From: Granulicella sp. L60
GTDB lineage: Bacteria > Acidobacteriota > Terriglobia > Terriglobales > Acidobacteriaceae
Assembly (NCBI RefSeq): GCF_009765825.1
Contig: NZ_LMUR01000018.1
Location: forward strand, 691,155 to 755,154
DNA: 64,000 bases
Direction of reading: 5' to 3'
Shown: piece after piece, positions 54,915 through 63,302 of the stretch
Layout: each line of letters starts with the position of its first letter
Numbering within the stretch: position 1 is the stretch's first letter
Program-made: the position numbers and the translations under genes
Notes under the pieces: generated by a model
What the model was told of the DNA's origin: nothing
Database searches by the model: none
What the model saw: only the letters and a program-made list of their open reading frames with translations

Positions 54915-55235
54915 TTAAGATAGGCAGAGCATCTCGGAGGTTCTCTCGACGAATCGAGGTGGACTTTCCATCCGTTCTAGCTGATATAACCCCGCGTCCG
55001 TGCGAGAAGCGATATCCTCAATGATTCGACGGTCCTCATCCGACACGGTGTGACATAGGATAAATAGTTCATATCCTGGGCGTTCTTGTTCTACAGATTT
55101 TCGGAATTGCATTAAATTTGAGACGGTATTGACTCGAAATCCCCCACTCGCCAAAAGCAACCTGCGGGTTTCCAGCAAAGTTGAATCTCGACCATAGATC
55201 AGAATCCTGTATCCATTTGTCGGAGGCGCAATCAT
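54915..55235 (-). CDS. Degenerate receiver-domain-like protein
   Basis: 106 aa. GYRILIYGRDSTLLETRRLL and VNTVSNLMQF follow the beta1-alpha1-beta2 pattern of CheY-like receivers, and YELFILCHTVSDEDRRIIED corresponds to the strand with the phospho-acceptor, where Cys stands in place of Asp. So it is probably a non-phosphorylated receiver-like protein, a type seen often in acidobacteria. The start at 55235 follows AGAGAGGA at about 12 bases. Lies 71 bases after a small-gene pair in the same direction. Confidence 0.55.
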   Translation of the reverse strand: MIAPPTNGYRILIYGRDSTLLETRRLLLASGGFRVNTVSNLMQFRKSVEQERPGYELFILCHTVSDEDRRIIEDIASRTDAGLYQLERMESPPRFVERTSEMLCLS

Positions 55236-55306
55236 CGTTCATGTCCTCTCTTCTTAAATTCGTCCCGTCCGGAAAGGCGCTGCGTGCTGCTGAGATATAA
55301 GTCTGC

Positions 55307-55471
55307 TCAATTCGGCCGAACTTCTTCGGTGGCCACGATGCTGCCAGTTTGCTCGCTTTGGAAGTCTTGTTGATCTCCAACTGCTGAGGGAACCGGTCGC
55401 ACCTCAACAACCTGAACATGCTGTTCTGCACATTCCATAATTTCCTGTATCTGTTGAACAAGAGTTTTCAT
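55307..55471 (-). CDS. 54-aa hypothetical protein, second gene of a small operon
   Basis: MKTLVQQIQEIMECAEQHVQ followed by VVEVRPVPSAVGDQQDFQSE. Its ATG overlaps the stop of the preceding 69-codon frame as ATGA, a sign of translational coupling. The first 25 residues form an amphipathic helix. No known family. Found by reading the strand directly; good evidence of coding is the coupling and codon use. Confidence 0.5.
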   Translation of the reverse strand: MKTLVQQIQEIMECAEQHVQVVEVRPVPSAVGDQQDFQSEQTGSIVATEEVRPN

Positions 55472-55677
55472 AAAATCAGAGATGCGGCAGAATTCTCGTA
55501 GCGTTGCCCCTTTGAGTCAGACACGTCGCGTAGTAAAGCTGAGACTTCTGATCGATGGTTGCCTGATTGAACGATTGCATCTTCGCATGAGTGGCTAAGC
55601 CCGCCTCCAGTATTTGCCAGCTCCGAATCAAGAGCATCGAGTGTCTCTGCAACCTGAGGTCCGGGATTGCCGCTCAA
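55468..55677 (-). CDS. 69-aa hypothetical protein, first gene of a small operon
   Basis: MSGNPGPQVAETLDALDSEL followed by ANTGGGLSHSCEDAIVQSGN, mostly helical. It ends in TTATGA, overlapping the next start by four bases. Function unknown. The trio with the 54-aa protein and the receiver-like protein may be a signalling or regulatory unit. Confidence 0.45.
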   Translation of the reverse strand: MSGNPGPQVAETLDALDSELANTGGGLSHSCEDAIVQSGNHRSEVSALLRDVSDSKGQRYENSAASLIL

Positions 55678-55835
55678 ATGCCCATCCGCCGAGGGTCAAA
55701 AGTGAATCAACGACCAAAGGCTTGGTTGCGTAATTTGAGGGCTCTTAGCGGCAATCCCAATGGACCGTTCGGCTTCCCTAGGATGGAACGACAGTGCCAC
55801 GTCAAAGGTGTTCTCCTCGACTTCCATGTACTGGC

Positions 55836-56930
55836 TTAGGTCGCAGCGTTGGGCATGTAACTGTTCTCTACGATCACCGTCGACCGAATGACCTTGCCGT
55901 TCGCGTCAACGATCTCTAGTGGTCCATTCGTCTTGGAATCAACCAGTTCGACCCGGACAGTTCTCTTGGCATCTAATGATGCGCTGCCCGTGGACCGATA
56001 GCTAATCACATAGCGGACTCTCAGATTTTCCATCAGGTCGTCATACACTCCGGTGAGGTTAATGGTGCTGCTTTCGGCGTACATCCGGCCTCCAGATACC
56101 CTGGCGATATCCCGAAGTTGATCTTCGGCCTTTTTCCAGTCCAGGTGCGCGTAGGGACCGGTATTCGCGTAATTCTTAGCAGCCTCGCGCAGATCGGGAC
56201 CGAGGTTGATGATGTAGACCGGTGTGCCGGAGGCGCGGACGGCAGTCACAGCCTCGGCATAGTTGGCCTTGCTAAAAGTATCGACTCCCGAGGTAATGAC
56301 GATCAAAGCCTTGCGACCGGTCACCGCCTTCATGACCTCTGAAGTTGAAACAAGCGCATCGTAAAAGTTTGTCTCAGATGAATCTGGCACCCCAGAGGTC
56401 ATAAAGAACCGATCGAGGCGGTCGTGAGCGGTTGTGAAATCGGCAACCTGATTTACGCTGTCGGCATACTGCCAGATCGCAACTTTATCTTCCCGTCCGA
56501 GTTCGTCGAGAATTTGCTGGCCCGCTCTGAGGACTTCGTCGGAAGAGGTTCTGTTGAAGCCTTTAAAGCGGCCTCCATGTTCCATGACGATGCCCAGAGT
56601 GATCGGGGCATGTTCTATCTCCACGGTGGCGTTCTGCTGTCGGATGCCGTTCTCATAAACGGCAAAGTTGTCGCGATGAAGGTCGGGAATAAAGTAGCCT
56701 GCCGGGTCCTGCACCAGGAGCTTCATCGTGACAGCGGACGTAGCCGGGTCAAAGTGGATCTCCGTCCGTTGTTTGCCCTGCTCGCCAGTGAAGAGGGCGG
56801 CTGGGCGATTGGGGACTTGAACCTGTCGATGATAAGAGGTTCCTGTCGGCAGGGATTGAGCGGAAGCCAAAGCGGTCCATAGAAAGAGTGGCAATACTTT
56901 TACAAATTGGTTTCGTGTCAGCATGGTCAT
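55836..56930 (-). CDS. Secreted VWFA-related protein, acidobacterial type (second copy)
   Basis: 364 aa with a signal peptide (VKVLPLFLWTALASAQS). The domain shows AVTMKLLVQDPAGYFIPDLH, FAVYENGIRQQNATVEI, TLGIVMEHGGR in place of a MIDAS loop, ALIVITSGVDTFSKANYAEA and RVRYVISYRSTGSASLD near the C-terminus. Same family as the protein at 23561-24724 and of unknown function. In this copy too the metal-binding DxSxS is degenerate (VMEHGGR). Confidence 0.85.
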   Translation of the reverse strand: MTMLTRNQFVKVLPLFLWTALASAQSLPTGTSYHRQVQVPNRPAALFTGEQGKQRTEIHFDPATSAVTMKLLVQDPAGYFIPDLHRDNFAVYENGIRQQNATVEIEHAPITLGIVMEHGGRFKGFNRTSSDEVLRAGQQILDELGREDKVAIWQYADSVNQVADFTTAHDRLDRFFMTSGVPDSSETNFYDALVSTSEVMKAVTGRKALIVITSGVDTFSKANYAEAVTAVRASGTPVYIINLGPDLREAAKNYANTGPYAHLDWKKAEDQLRDIARVSGGRMYAESSTINLTGVYDDLMENLRVRYVISYRSTGSASLDAKRTVRVELVDSKTNGPLEIVDANGKVIRSTVIVENSYMPNAAT

Positions 56931-56973
56931 GACTTCCTTTCTATAAGCGTTCTTCTATCTTTCTTGTGCTGCA

Positions 56974-57504
56974 TCACTGGCCGCGGATTGCGTCCATCGG
57001 GATTCCCCGATCGACCCGCGTCTCTGTTTCCGACGCGCTCTCTGTTGGCCGTCCAGATTCATCCTGATCGCGTACGAGCCAGAACACGATGCCGAGGGAC
57101 AGCGAAGCGGCAGCCAGGGCAAAGACCACGGCGGGCTGGGTTTGATAGATGTCGAGGATGATGAACTTGCGAACCATCGCAAGCAAGGCAATCAGAACAA
57201 CTGAGCGGATCTGAACGATATCGCGCTGCTGATGCAGCACCACCAGCAAGGAGTGCTTGAACTCCATCGCGATCAGGACGGTAAGGACCATCCCGAACAC
57301 GGTCTGGAAAACCTGAGAGTCTCTGGGATCGACCAAGTGGCTACGGACCAGATCGAAGGTGTGAAGGATGAGCTGCCACGTCGCCGCCCCGACGATCGCT
57401 GCGATGATGGCGGTCAGCAGCGTAATGATCAGATGTTCGAACTTTTCGTAGATCGAAAACGTTCCCCAGCGGTTTTGTATATCAATATTGGCGAGTCTTT
57501 TCAT
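56974..57504 (-). CDS. psiE: PsiE-family membrane protein
   Basis: 176 aa with four membrane helices. YEKFEHLIITLLTAIIAAIV, VFGMVLTVLIAMEFKHSLLVV and IVQIRSVVLIALLAMVRKFIILD are typical of PsiE, first known as phosphate-starvation-inducible; the FKHS and VRKFI motifs are conserved. Function not established. It is upstream of a hsp20 gene on the same strand order, but separated by about 120 bases with reverse direction of transcription from 58149. Confidence 0.85.
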   Translation of the reverse strand: MKRLANIDIQNRWGTFSIYEKFEHLIITLLTAIIAAIVGAATWQLILHTFDLVRSHLVDPRDSQVFQTVFGMVLTVLIAMEFKHSLLVVLHQQRDIVQIRSVVLIALLAMVRKFIILDIYQTQPAVVFALAAASLSLGIVFWLVRDQDESGRPTESASETETRVDRGIPMDAIRGQ

Positions 57505-57627
57505 GACGTCCTCCTTAGGTACTGCTCCTTTCAGTACCGCCGCACAGGAGGGCGCGCTCCCAGGAGCACACCCTCCCCGCGCAAGGTTTAGTTTGTGTTT
57601 TATTTTGGTGTTACTGCTCTACGCCTT

Positions 57628-58149
57628 TCAAGCCGCGTGCGACGCTTCCACCTGCTTCGGAGCCGGCTTCGAGTTGCTGCCGGAGCCGATCTCGATCTTC
57701 ACCTGCTTCGGCTTGGCTGCTTCCTTCTTCTGCAGCGTGACCGAGAGAACGCCGTCCTCGTAGTTCGCCTGAGCCGAGTTCGTCTCGATTGTCGCGGGCA
57801 GAGTAAAGCTGCGGACAAAGCTGCCATAGCGGCGTTCGATCCGGTGGAAGTTCTCTTCCTTTTCATCCTTCACGAACCTGCGTTCGCCTTTGATCGTCAA
57901 GGTCTGGTTCTCCAGATTAATCTGCAGATCCTCCTGCGGAATCCCCGGAACCTCCAGCCTGAGCACCAGCTTGTGCGCGTCCTCGTAGATATCCACTGGA
58001 GGAATAAAGTTGCCGGCACTGAGGGTTTCATTCTGCTGTTCGCCGTTAGAGCTGGCGAAGTCGTTGAAGATTGAGTTCAACCGATTCTGGAGTACCGCAA
58101 CGCCCTCCAGCGGCGAACGGAACGGGACAAAGCGAGTCATGGTCGTCAT
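57628..58149 (-). CDS. Hsp20 / alpha-crystallin small heat-shock protein
   Basis: 173 aa. The alpha-crystallin domain runs from FIPPVDIYEDAHKLVLRLEV to YEDGVLSVTLQKKEA, with the GVLxVTL strand that ends the domain; PGIPQEDLQINLENQTLTIK is the central strand. Small heat-shock proteins bind unfolding proteins. N-terminal part MTRFVPFRSPLEGVAVLQNRL is typical of bacterial class A Hsp20. AAGGAGAG precedes the ATG and an inverted repeat lies in the leader region. Confidence 0.95.
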   Translation of the reverse strand: MTTMTRFVPFRSPLEGVAVLQNRLNSIFNDFASSNGEQQNETLSAGNFIPPVDIYEDAHKLVLRLEVPGIPQEDLQINLENQTLTIKGERRFVKDEKEENFHRIERRYGSFVRSFTLPATIETNSAQANYEDGVLSVTLQKKEAAKPKQVKIEIGSGSNSKPAPKQVEASHAA

Positions 58150-58181
58150 AGCACTCTCCTTATAACTTCCTCAATAGTGTT

Positions 58182-58200
58182 GTGAAGGTCTTGCCTTCAC
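58182..58200 (-). promoter_or_regulatory. Inverted repeat in front of hsp20
   Basis: GTGAAGG-TCTTG-CCTTCAC, 7-bp arms with a 5-base gap, about 33 bases before the hsp20 start codon. The position suits an operator or an RNA hairpin that controls heat-shock expression. It does not match the CIRCE or HspR (HAIR) consensus that I know. Confidence 0.4.
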
Positions 58201-58295
58201 GCCAATTATGACGCAGCCGCGCAAAAAAGGTTGCAAGAAATTTGACAGAAAAACACTCACATCTTGGCGACCTGGATCGCGTCACCAACGCAAAA

Positions 58296-58323
58296 AAGGC
58301 CTGCCAATATTCAGGCAGGCCTT
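58296..58323 (-). terminator. Terminator of the DUF3300 gene
   Basis: Perfect 10-bp stem AAGGCCTGCC / GGCAGGCCTT; on the minus strand it is followed by TTTTTG. It lies 40 bases after the DUF3300 stop. Confidence 0.8.
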
Positions 58324-58362
58324 CAGTCAGTCCAGTACGATAACTGATTTAATGTGCGTCAC

Positions 58363-59211
58363 TTATCTGTGGTGATGGATCTCCACTCTCGGTCCGATCG
58401 GACGAGCCCAGGGATGCGCATACGGGTGAACGTAGACCCCTCTGTTGACCCAACCGCGCTCCCACGGATGTCCGCCGATGACGATGGTATGGGCTGGCCA
58501 GAAGAACGCAGGTCCCGTCCACCAACCCCATGTCCCGAAGGTGGCAGAGATCGTGACCGCCGGTCCAAATCGGATGGCAGTGCCAACTACAAAGCCAGGC
58601 CGCGGACGAGCGAAGACCACCACAGGGTCATAGTAAGGGACATAGAATACCGCAGGATTCAGCGGCAGGATTTCAAGGTAGCCACCGGTATCAACCACGT
58701 TGACGTAGCCATTCGGAACCAGATATCCGTAGTTCCGCGCCTGACGCCGCATCCTCTGCACCGCATCCATCACCTCCGGGCGCTGATTAAGAACAGCGTT
58801 GCCAAGTTGCTGGGTCCATGCCGGATCATGAGCCATCATGTCGAGCACAGAGGGAAAAGGCAGAAGTCCCAGCACGCTCGGGTCCCACTGGAGATGATCG
58901 TCCTGGATAGCGTGTGCCAAAGCATCGCCGGTGAGATAGGTGTGTTGGTTTGCCCAGGTTGCGGCTTCGGGTATCTCCCCCCAGAACGTCGAGGCCGTCA
59001 GAGTCTGAGCCAGCAGAGGGTCTGGATACAGAGCAATCCGCGAGACCAATTGATCAAGTTGCGGCGGAGTCAAAGGAACAGATTGGGCCAACGCAATGGG
59101 CGAGAGACCCAGGATGAGAAGGGCGTAAGGAAAGATTTTCTTCAGCCAGCCAAACGCCTTGATTTGCGTTGCGGAGTATTTCAAGTTGTTCAATTTCGAC
59201 AGTGCTTTCAT
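58363..59211 (-). CDS. DUF3300 exported protein
   Basis: 282 aa. A signal peptide (LKKIFPYALLILGLSPIALA) is followed by LTPPQLDQLVSRIALYPDPL, LAQTLTASTFWGEIPEAATW and LPFPSVLDMMAHDPAWTQQL, which define DUF3300. The C-terminal part is rich in Pro, Gly, Trp and His (WTGPAFFWPAHTIVIGGHPW), often seen in this envelope family. Function unknown. Confidence 0.9.
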   Translation of the reverse strand: MKALSKLNNLKYSATQIKAFGWLKKIFPYALLILGLSPIALAQSVPLTPPQLDQLVSRIALYPDPLLAQTLTASTFWGEIPEAATWANQHTYLTGDALAHAIQDDHLQWDPSVLGLLPFPSVLDMMAHDPAWTQQLGNAVLNQRPEVMDAVQRMRRQARNYGYLVPNGYVNVVDTGGYLEILPLNPAVFYVPYYDPVVVFARPRPGFVVGTAIRFGPAVTISATFGTWGWWTGPAFFWPAHTIVIGGHPWERGWVNRGVYVHPYAHPWARPIGPRVEIHHHR

Positions 59212-59446
59212 GGCCTGTCACCTCCATGAGAAATTCAACTTCCGGCCAGATTTGACGCAAAATGCAATCCAAAGTTGCGCCATATAGACAGAAAAAATTA
59301 GTGCTGCTCAGCGTCTTCGAGACGCGAGGTCCGGCCCCGCACAGCACCTGCCAGTCCGATCGATCAGGAAGAATGGCGCCGCCGGAACGTCGGAACTGCT
59401 TTCGGTGGTCGCTCTCCGTGAGACCGGCCACCAGCCCAGACTTCCA

Positions 59447-61080
59447 TCATTCCAAGACCTGCGCCCGCTGGATAATGGCGTCGAACGGCAGGAACATCGT
59501 GAAAACTGTCCCTGAGCGATTTGAGATCCGGCTGGTTCTCAACTTTAGCCGCCCATGATGCCGTTTAACGATGTCTTCGCTCACCCAAAGCCCCAGACCT
59601 GTGCCGTTCATACCTTTGGTCGTAAAAAACGGCTCGAAGACTCGTGAGGCCGTGTCATTGCTCATGCCATGCCCTGTGTCGGCAACCGTGACTAGGACCC
59701 CTCTCTTGCCTACGCTCCAGAGGGTTGCTTCTCGAGTCCGCACGATAAGTTTCCCGCCAGTTCCGTGCATAGCGTCGATCGCATTTCCAATGAGATTACT
59801 CATCACTTGTCGAATCTCACCTTCGAAACAATAAATTGACTGTTCGGCCCGGTCTCGCCTCAAGACGGTGACTCCAGTGTTCGAGAGTCGGCCTTGGTAG
59901 ATCGCGAGCGTGCTGTCAACCAGGGAAGGAGCACCCGTGAGTTGTGGAGCAGTAGACTGCCGATGAAATCGAAGCGTTTGATTGGTGATGGCTGCTACGC
60001 GTCGCAACTCAATCTCAGCGGACCCCAGATACTCTTTTGTCTCAGCATTGATGGCGGACCCTTTCGCAAGATAGATCAGGTTGGTGACCGATTCGAGGGG
60101 ATTGTTAATTTCGTGGGCGATGGAACTTGCAAGCCGTCCTACCGCCGCGAGCTTCTCAGTTTGCAGTAAGACCTTCTCTGCTCGCTTGGCTTCCGTGACA
60201 TCGATGCCCAGAGCGATGATGCCGGAAACGCTTCCGTCCGCCTCCCGCATCGGCTGGTAAACGAAATCAAGGGTGCGTTCTTCCAATTCGTCGGAGCCGT
60301 GCCGAGCGAGTCGGATGGGAGTGTCACGACCGATGAATGGCTCGCCCGTTTGATAGACGCGGTCTAAGAGTGCGATGAACCCCTGTTCTTCGACCTCTGG
60401 AACTGCCTCGCGCACGGACTTGCCTATAAGGCTTCGCGGTCCAAGGAGTTGCTGATACAAGGGGTTGATTCGCTCAAAGATGTGTTGCGGGCCACGCAAT
60501 ACAGTAAAGAACGCCGGGGCTTGCGCAAACAGATCAGCCAGCCGTTTCAGTTCTTGCCGCAGAGCCTGTTCCGTAATCTGACGTTGGGTCGTCTCAGTGC
60601 AGTCACAAGCGTTCCACAAATCTTGCCTGTCGAGTCTCTCACCGGGCTGTATGCATAGGTCCAATACACATCTTCGAGTTTGCCGTCACGGTAGATCGGA
60701 ATCAGTTGATCCTCACTCGCCGTGGGTAGGCCCGTGGTCATGACCTGTTCAATTTGGGGGCCGATTACGGGCCATATCTCGGGCCAGCATTCTCTGCCGT
60801 TCTGGCCAAGTGCAACCGGATGTTTGTCATCTCCAAGGCTGGGCCGATAGGCGTCATTATAGAACTGGACGAGGTTCTTGCCCCACCAGAGAAACATGGG
60901 ATGGGGAGATTCCAACAGTGTATTGACGGTGATGAGGAGCGACTCCGGCCACTCTTCCATAGGTCCAAGCGAACTCCGGCTCCAGTCAAAATTGCGGGTC
61001 CGTTCCGCCATCTCGCCAGGTCCAAAAATTCTGATTGTGCGTTCTGTCGCGGAAGCCTCTTGCTGAAAGAAGGTGCTCAC
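59447..61080 (-). pseudogene. PAS/PAS sensor histidine kinase split by a one-base frameshift
   Basis: Two adjoining frames together encode one sensor kinase. The first part (61080 to about 60600) starts MSTFFQQEASATERTIRIFG and has the PAS-like motif FDWSRSSLGPMEEWPESLLI, FNDAYRPSLGDDKHPVALGQ-like segment and YWTYAYSPVRDSTGKICGTL. Downstream, in the next frame, CTETTQRQITEQALRQELKR continues into a second PAS domain, the HisKA domain (SSIAHEINNPLESV, His phospho-site) and the HATPase (GNAIDAMHGTGGKLIV, DTGHGMSNDT). The reading frame shifts near 60600 where GTGACTGCACTGAG appears to lack one T. Without the shift it would be a normal cytoplasmic kinase. Confidence 0.75.
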
Positions 61081-61455
61081 TCAATACCCGGGGAATTCGA
61101 TCGGCTGGATGGTCTAAGTATGAATTAGACACCGTGAGTCTTGCTAAAGCCTACTCTAGCTGTCTCTGAAAGGAGATAGCCTTCGCCCTCTGCGGCCGCC
61201 CTGTGTTTTCCGCCGCCACCCAGTGGGCCTGCTCCCGCCGGCAGGTCCCCTTAGAGCCTTGTGTGCTGACGCGTACGAATGGAATCAAATCTCCACGAGG
61301 GCGTGCCCCGGGCGGCGCAAGGGGTTTCCCCACACTTCATTTGATCAAAGCTCATTGGGAATAGGCTTCGCTCGATTCAGATCGAGGTCAGTCCCGAGGT
61401 TCGGGTGTAGGTGGCCATGAATCAATCTCCGAGTTTACTACTACACTTGCCGAAC
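61081..61455. other. Intergenic region, nothing firm
   Basis: 375 bases between the kinase gene and a small gene. A 60-codon minus-strand frame (61151-61333) exists, basic and Arg-rich, but without ribosome site or family resemblance. No hairpin or repeat was recognised. Confidence 0.35.
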
Positions 61456-61617
61456 TCAATCGTCTTCCGCTGGGTCCAGCAGTTCCTGGGCGTTTTCATA
61501 CATAGAGTTGAGGAGAGTCGCTGAATAGAGCGCGGTTTTTCCGTTATCAAATCCAATCACCACGCCACCACCCAGCCTCTCCACGTATACGATGCGGGTT
61601 TCAGGGCGGGTTTCCAT
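61456..61617 (-). CDS. Small hypothetical protein (53 aa)
   Basis: From ATG 61617: METRPETRIVYVERLGGGVV, then IGFDNGKTALYSATLLNSMY, ending DPAEDD. It looks like a small stress- or signal-type acidobacterial protein; related short proteins with the same GGGVVIGFDNGKTALYSA pattern are familiar but unnamed. The frame is open further upstream into a polymerase remnant, yet the region before 61617 is not coding-like. No strong ribosome site. Confidence 0.5.
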   Translation of the reverse strand: METRPETRIVYVERLGGGVVIGFDNGKTALYSATLLNSMYENAQELLDPAEDD

Positions 61618-61794
61618 AGAGGATGATTTCAAGGTTACCGAAAGAAATCGGTCGTTCAGGCGACGCAAGACCTGAAAACCCTTACAGTGTCCCAAACAAG
61701 CCCTACAGTCTTGTGCGAGAAGTCTCCCCCCTGGCTGACCGGAAGGAGCAATGCAACATTCGGCGGGGGCGCCCCTGCAACATGCCAAGACCGC

Positions 61795-61945
61795 AATGGT
61801 GAGGTTGAGTTGTTCGCGCATCTCATGAAGAAATCCCTTCGCAATAAGAGTCGCCGTCGGCAAGCCGAGTTTATTCTCGGTTACGTCGAGATACGCCTCG
61901 TCGAGCGACAGCGGCTCGATCGCGTCGGTGTGCCGATGGAAGGGT
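61795..61945 (-). pseudogene. DNA polymerase IV (DinB) remnant
   Basis: Minus-strand translation gives HTDAIEPLSLDEAYLDVTEN, then KLGLPTATLIAKGFLHEMRE and QLNLTI. This is the Y-family polymerase motif around the two catalytic acids (SLDEAYLD, with Asp-Glu intact), followed by the helix TATxIAxxxxxxIRxELxLT. The family normally continues ASAGVAPNK, but here it breaks off into unrelated sequence. Only 50 of about 380 codons remain. A relic of a lesion-bypass polymerase gene. Confidence 0.6.
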
Positions 61946-62044
61946 AGCGCGCTGGACCATTCTAGGGGAACTGACCGATTGCACTAGCATTCGAGTATTT
62001 CGCCTATTGCGAGTATTTCGAGTAACTGATAAGCTCACAATATT

Positions 62045-62509
62045 ATGAATTTTGCTTCGCAGGAACCGATAACACTTCCGCTGACAGAGCAGCAACAGGT
62101 TCAGGACCTGGAGCGGATACTCCACCTGGGGATACCAGCGCTTGTCGGTCCTTCTGGTGAACGTTTCAACCTTCCGAGCACGGTGTACGAGATTTTGACG
62201 AGAGTTGTCGAGCTGATGGCGCACGGCGAGTCCGTTACACTCGTGCCGGATAAGCAAGTCGTGACGACACAGAGGGCCGCAGATCTATTGGGAATGTCAC
62301 GTCCGTACTTCATTAAACTATTAGAGACTGGCGCCATGGCCCATCACCGAGTTGGAAATCAGCGGCGAGTCTACCTGCGAGACGTCCTCGAGTTTGCGAA
62401 AAAGAGGGATCAGGAGCGTCAAATAGCTCTTGATCGGTTATCGCAAGAAGCATTTAGCGCCGGTCTGTATGAAAGTACCGCAATCCCCGAAGGTGGCTCT
62501 GACGAGTGA
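62045..62509 (+). CDS. HTH antitoxin (excisionase-type DNA-binding)
   Basis: 154 aa. VTTQRAADLLGMSRPYFIKL is an excisionase-family helix-turn-helix, then AHHRVGNQRRVYLRDVLEF the wing. Helix-rich N-terminal part of about 70 residues (LTEQQQVQDLERILHLGIPA). The next gene, a PIN-domain toxin, starts within its last codons (GTGA overlap). Such HTH-PIN pairs are toxin-antitoxin systems. The C-terminal segment after residue 130 probably blocks the toxin. Confidence 0.8.
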   Translation: MNFASQEPITLPLTEQQQVQDLERILHLGIPALVGPSGERFNLPSTVYEILTRVVELMAHGESVTLVPDKQVVTTQRAADLLGMSRPYFIKLLETGAMAHHRVGNQRRVYLRDVLEFAKKRDQERQIALDRLSQEAFSAGLYESTAIPEGGSDE

Positions 62510-63066
62510 AAGGCTACTTTCCGGTTCTCCTCGACGCTTGCGTTCTGATCCCGATGCCCCTCGCAGATACACTTCTGCGCCTGGCGTCTGCGCCGCGTCT
62601 GTATTCGCCGAAGTGGACCGATCAGATCATGGCAGAAGTAAGCCGCAATCTGCAGGAGAACTTTGGCCTCAGTCCAGAGAAAGCACAGTACTGGGAGAGC
62701 GAGATCCGTCGATACTTCCCCGAAGCCTGGGTAGACGGATACGAAGAGCTGATTCCGGTGATGACGAACGAGCAGAAAGATCGTCATGTACTGGCCGCCG
62801 CTGTGCGGGCGCGCTCCGAGGTCATCGTCACCTACAATCTCAAGGATTTCCCACGAGCATCCTTGAGTCCTTATTCGATCGTCGCTCAAGGTCCGTCTAC
62901 GTTTCTCAAAAACCTCTACGAGCTTGATCCGCCTCGCGTGATGCAGACATTAGAGCGCCAGGCGGCAGCGATCGGGCAGACACTGCCGTTCCTGTTTTCT
63001 AAATTGAGGGTCAATGTGCCGGGTTTTGTTGCGATGCTCGAGCAAGCGATGAACGAATCCTCCTAA
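62506..63066 (+). CDS. PIN-domain toxin
   Basis: 186 aa, GTG start overlapping the antitoxin stop. PIN acidic residues: LLDACVLIPMPLADTLLRLA (first Asp), MAEVSRNL (Glu), KDRHVLAAAVRARSEVIVTY (third Asp), NLKDFPRASL (fourth Asp). It has the extended form with C-terminal helices found in HTH-linked PIN toxins. Predicted RNase; target unknown. Confidence 0.85.
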   Translation: MKGYFPVLLDACVLIPMPLADTLLRLASAPRLYSPKWTDQIMAEVSRNLQENFGLSPEKAQYWESEIRRYFPEAWVDGYEELIPVMTNEQKDRHVLAAAVRARSEVIVTYNLKDFPRASLSPYSIVAQGPSTFLKNLYELDPPRVMQTLERQAAAIGQTLPFLFSKLRVNVPGFVAMLEQAMNESS

Positions 63067-63226
63067 CGGGCTTGCTAACAAACTCGGTTGGTGCGATGAG
63101 GTTGCGCACGATGCCGCGAACTTCCTGCTGGTCGAATTGCATCATGCTCGTAAGACTAGCGAATGTGCGCATCGCGATATCGTCCGGTGTTGGTGGAATT
63201 GTATGACTCTGGGTGGCAGGGCTCAT
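63011..63226 (-). CDS. Possible small hypothetical protein (71 aa)
   Basis: MSPATQSHTIPPTPDDIAMR continues TFASLTSMMQFDQQEVRGIV and on to RNLIAPTEFVSKP, with coding-like codons, then runs antisense into the end of the PIN gene (about 55 bases overlap). No ribosome site and no family are recognised. It might be a remnant of a larger gene. Confidence 0.3.
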   Translation of the reverse strand: MSPATQSHTIPPTPDDIAMRTFASLTSMMQFDQQEVRGIVRNLIAPTEFVSKPVRRIRSSLARASQQNPAH

Positions 63227-63302
63227 TCATTAAATCTAGTCTTGCTCAGCCTGAGAGCGCATAAGATATTTCTATTGAATGGTTTGTCCGACTGGAGAGA
63301 TC

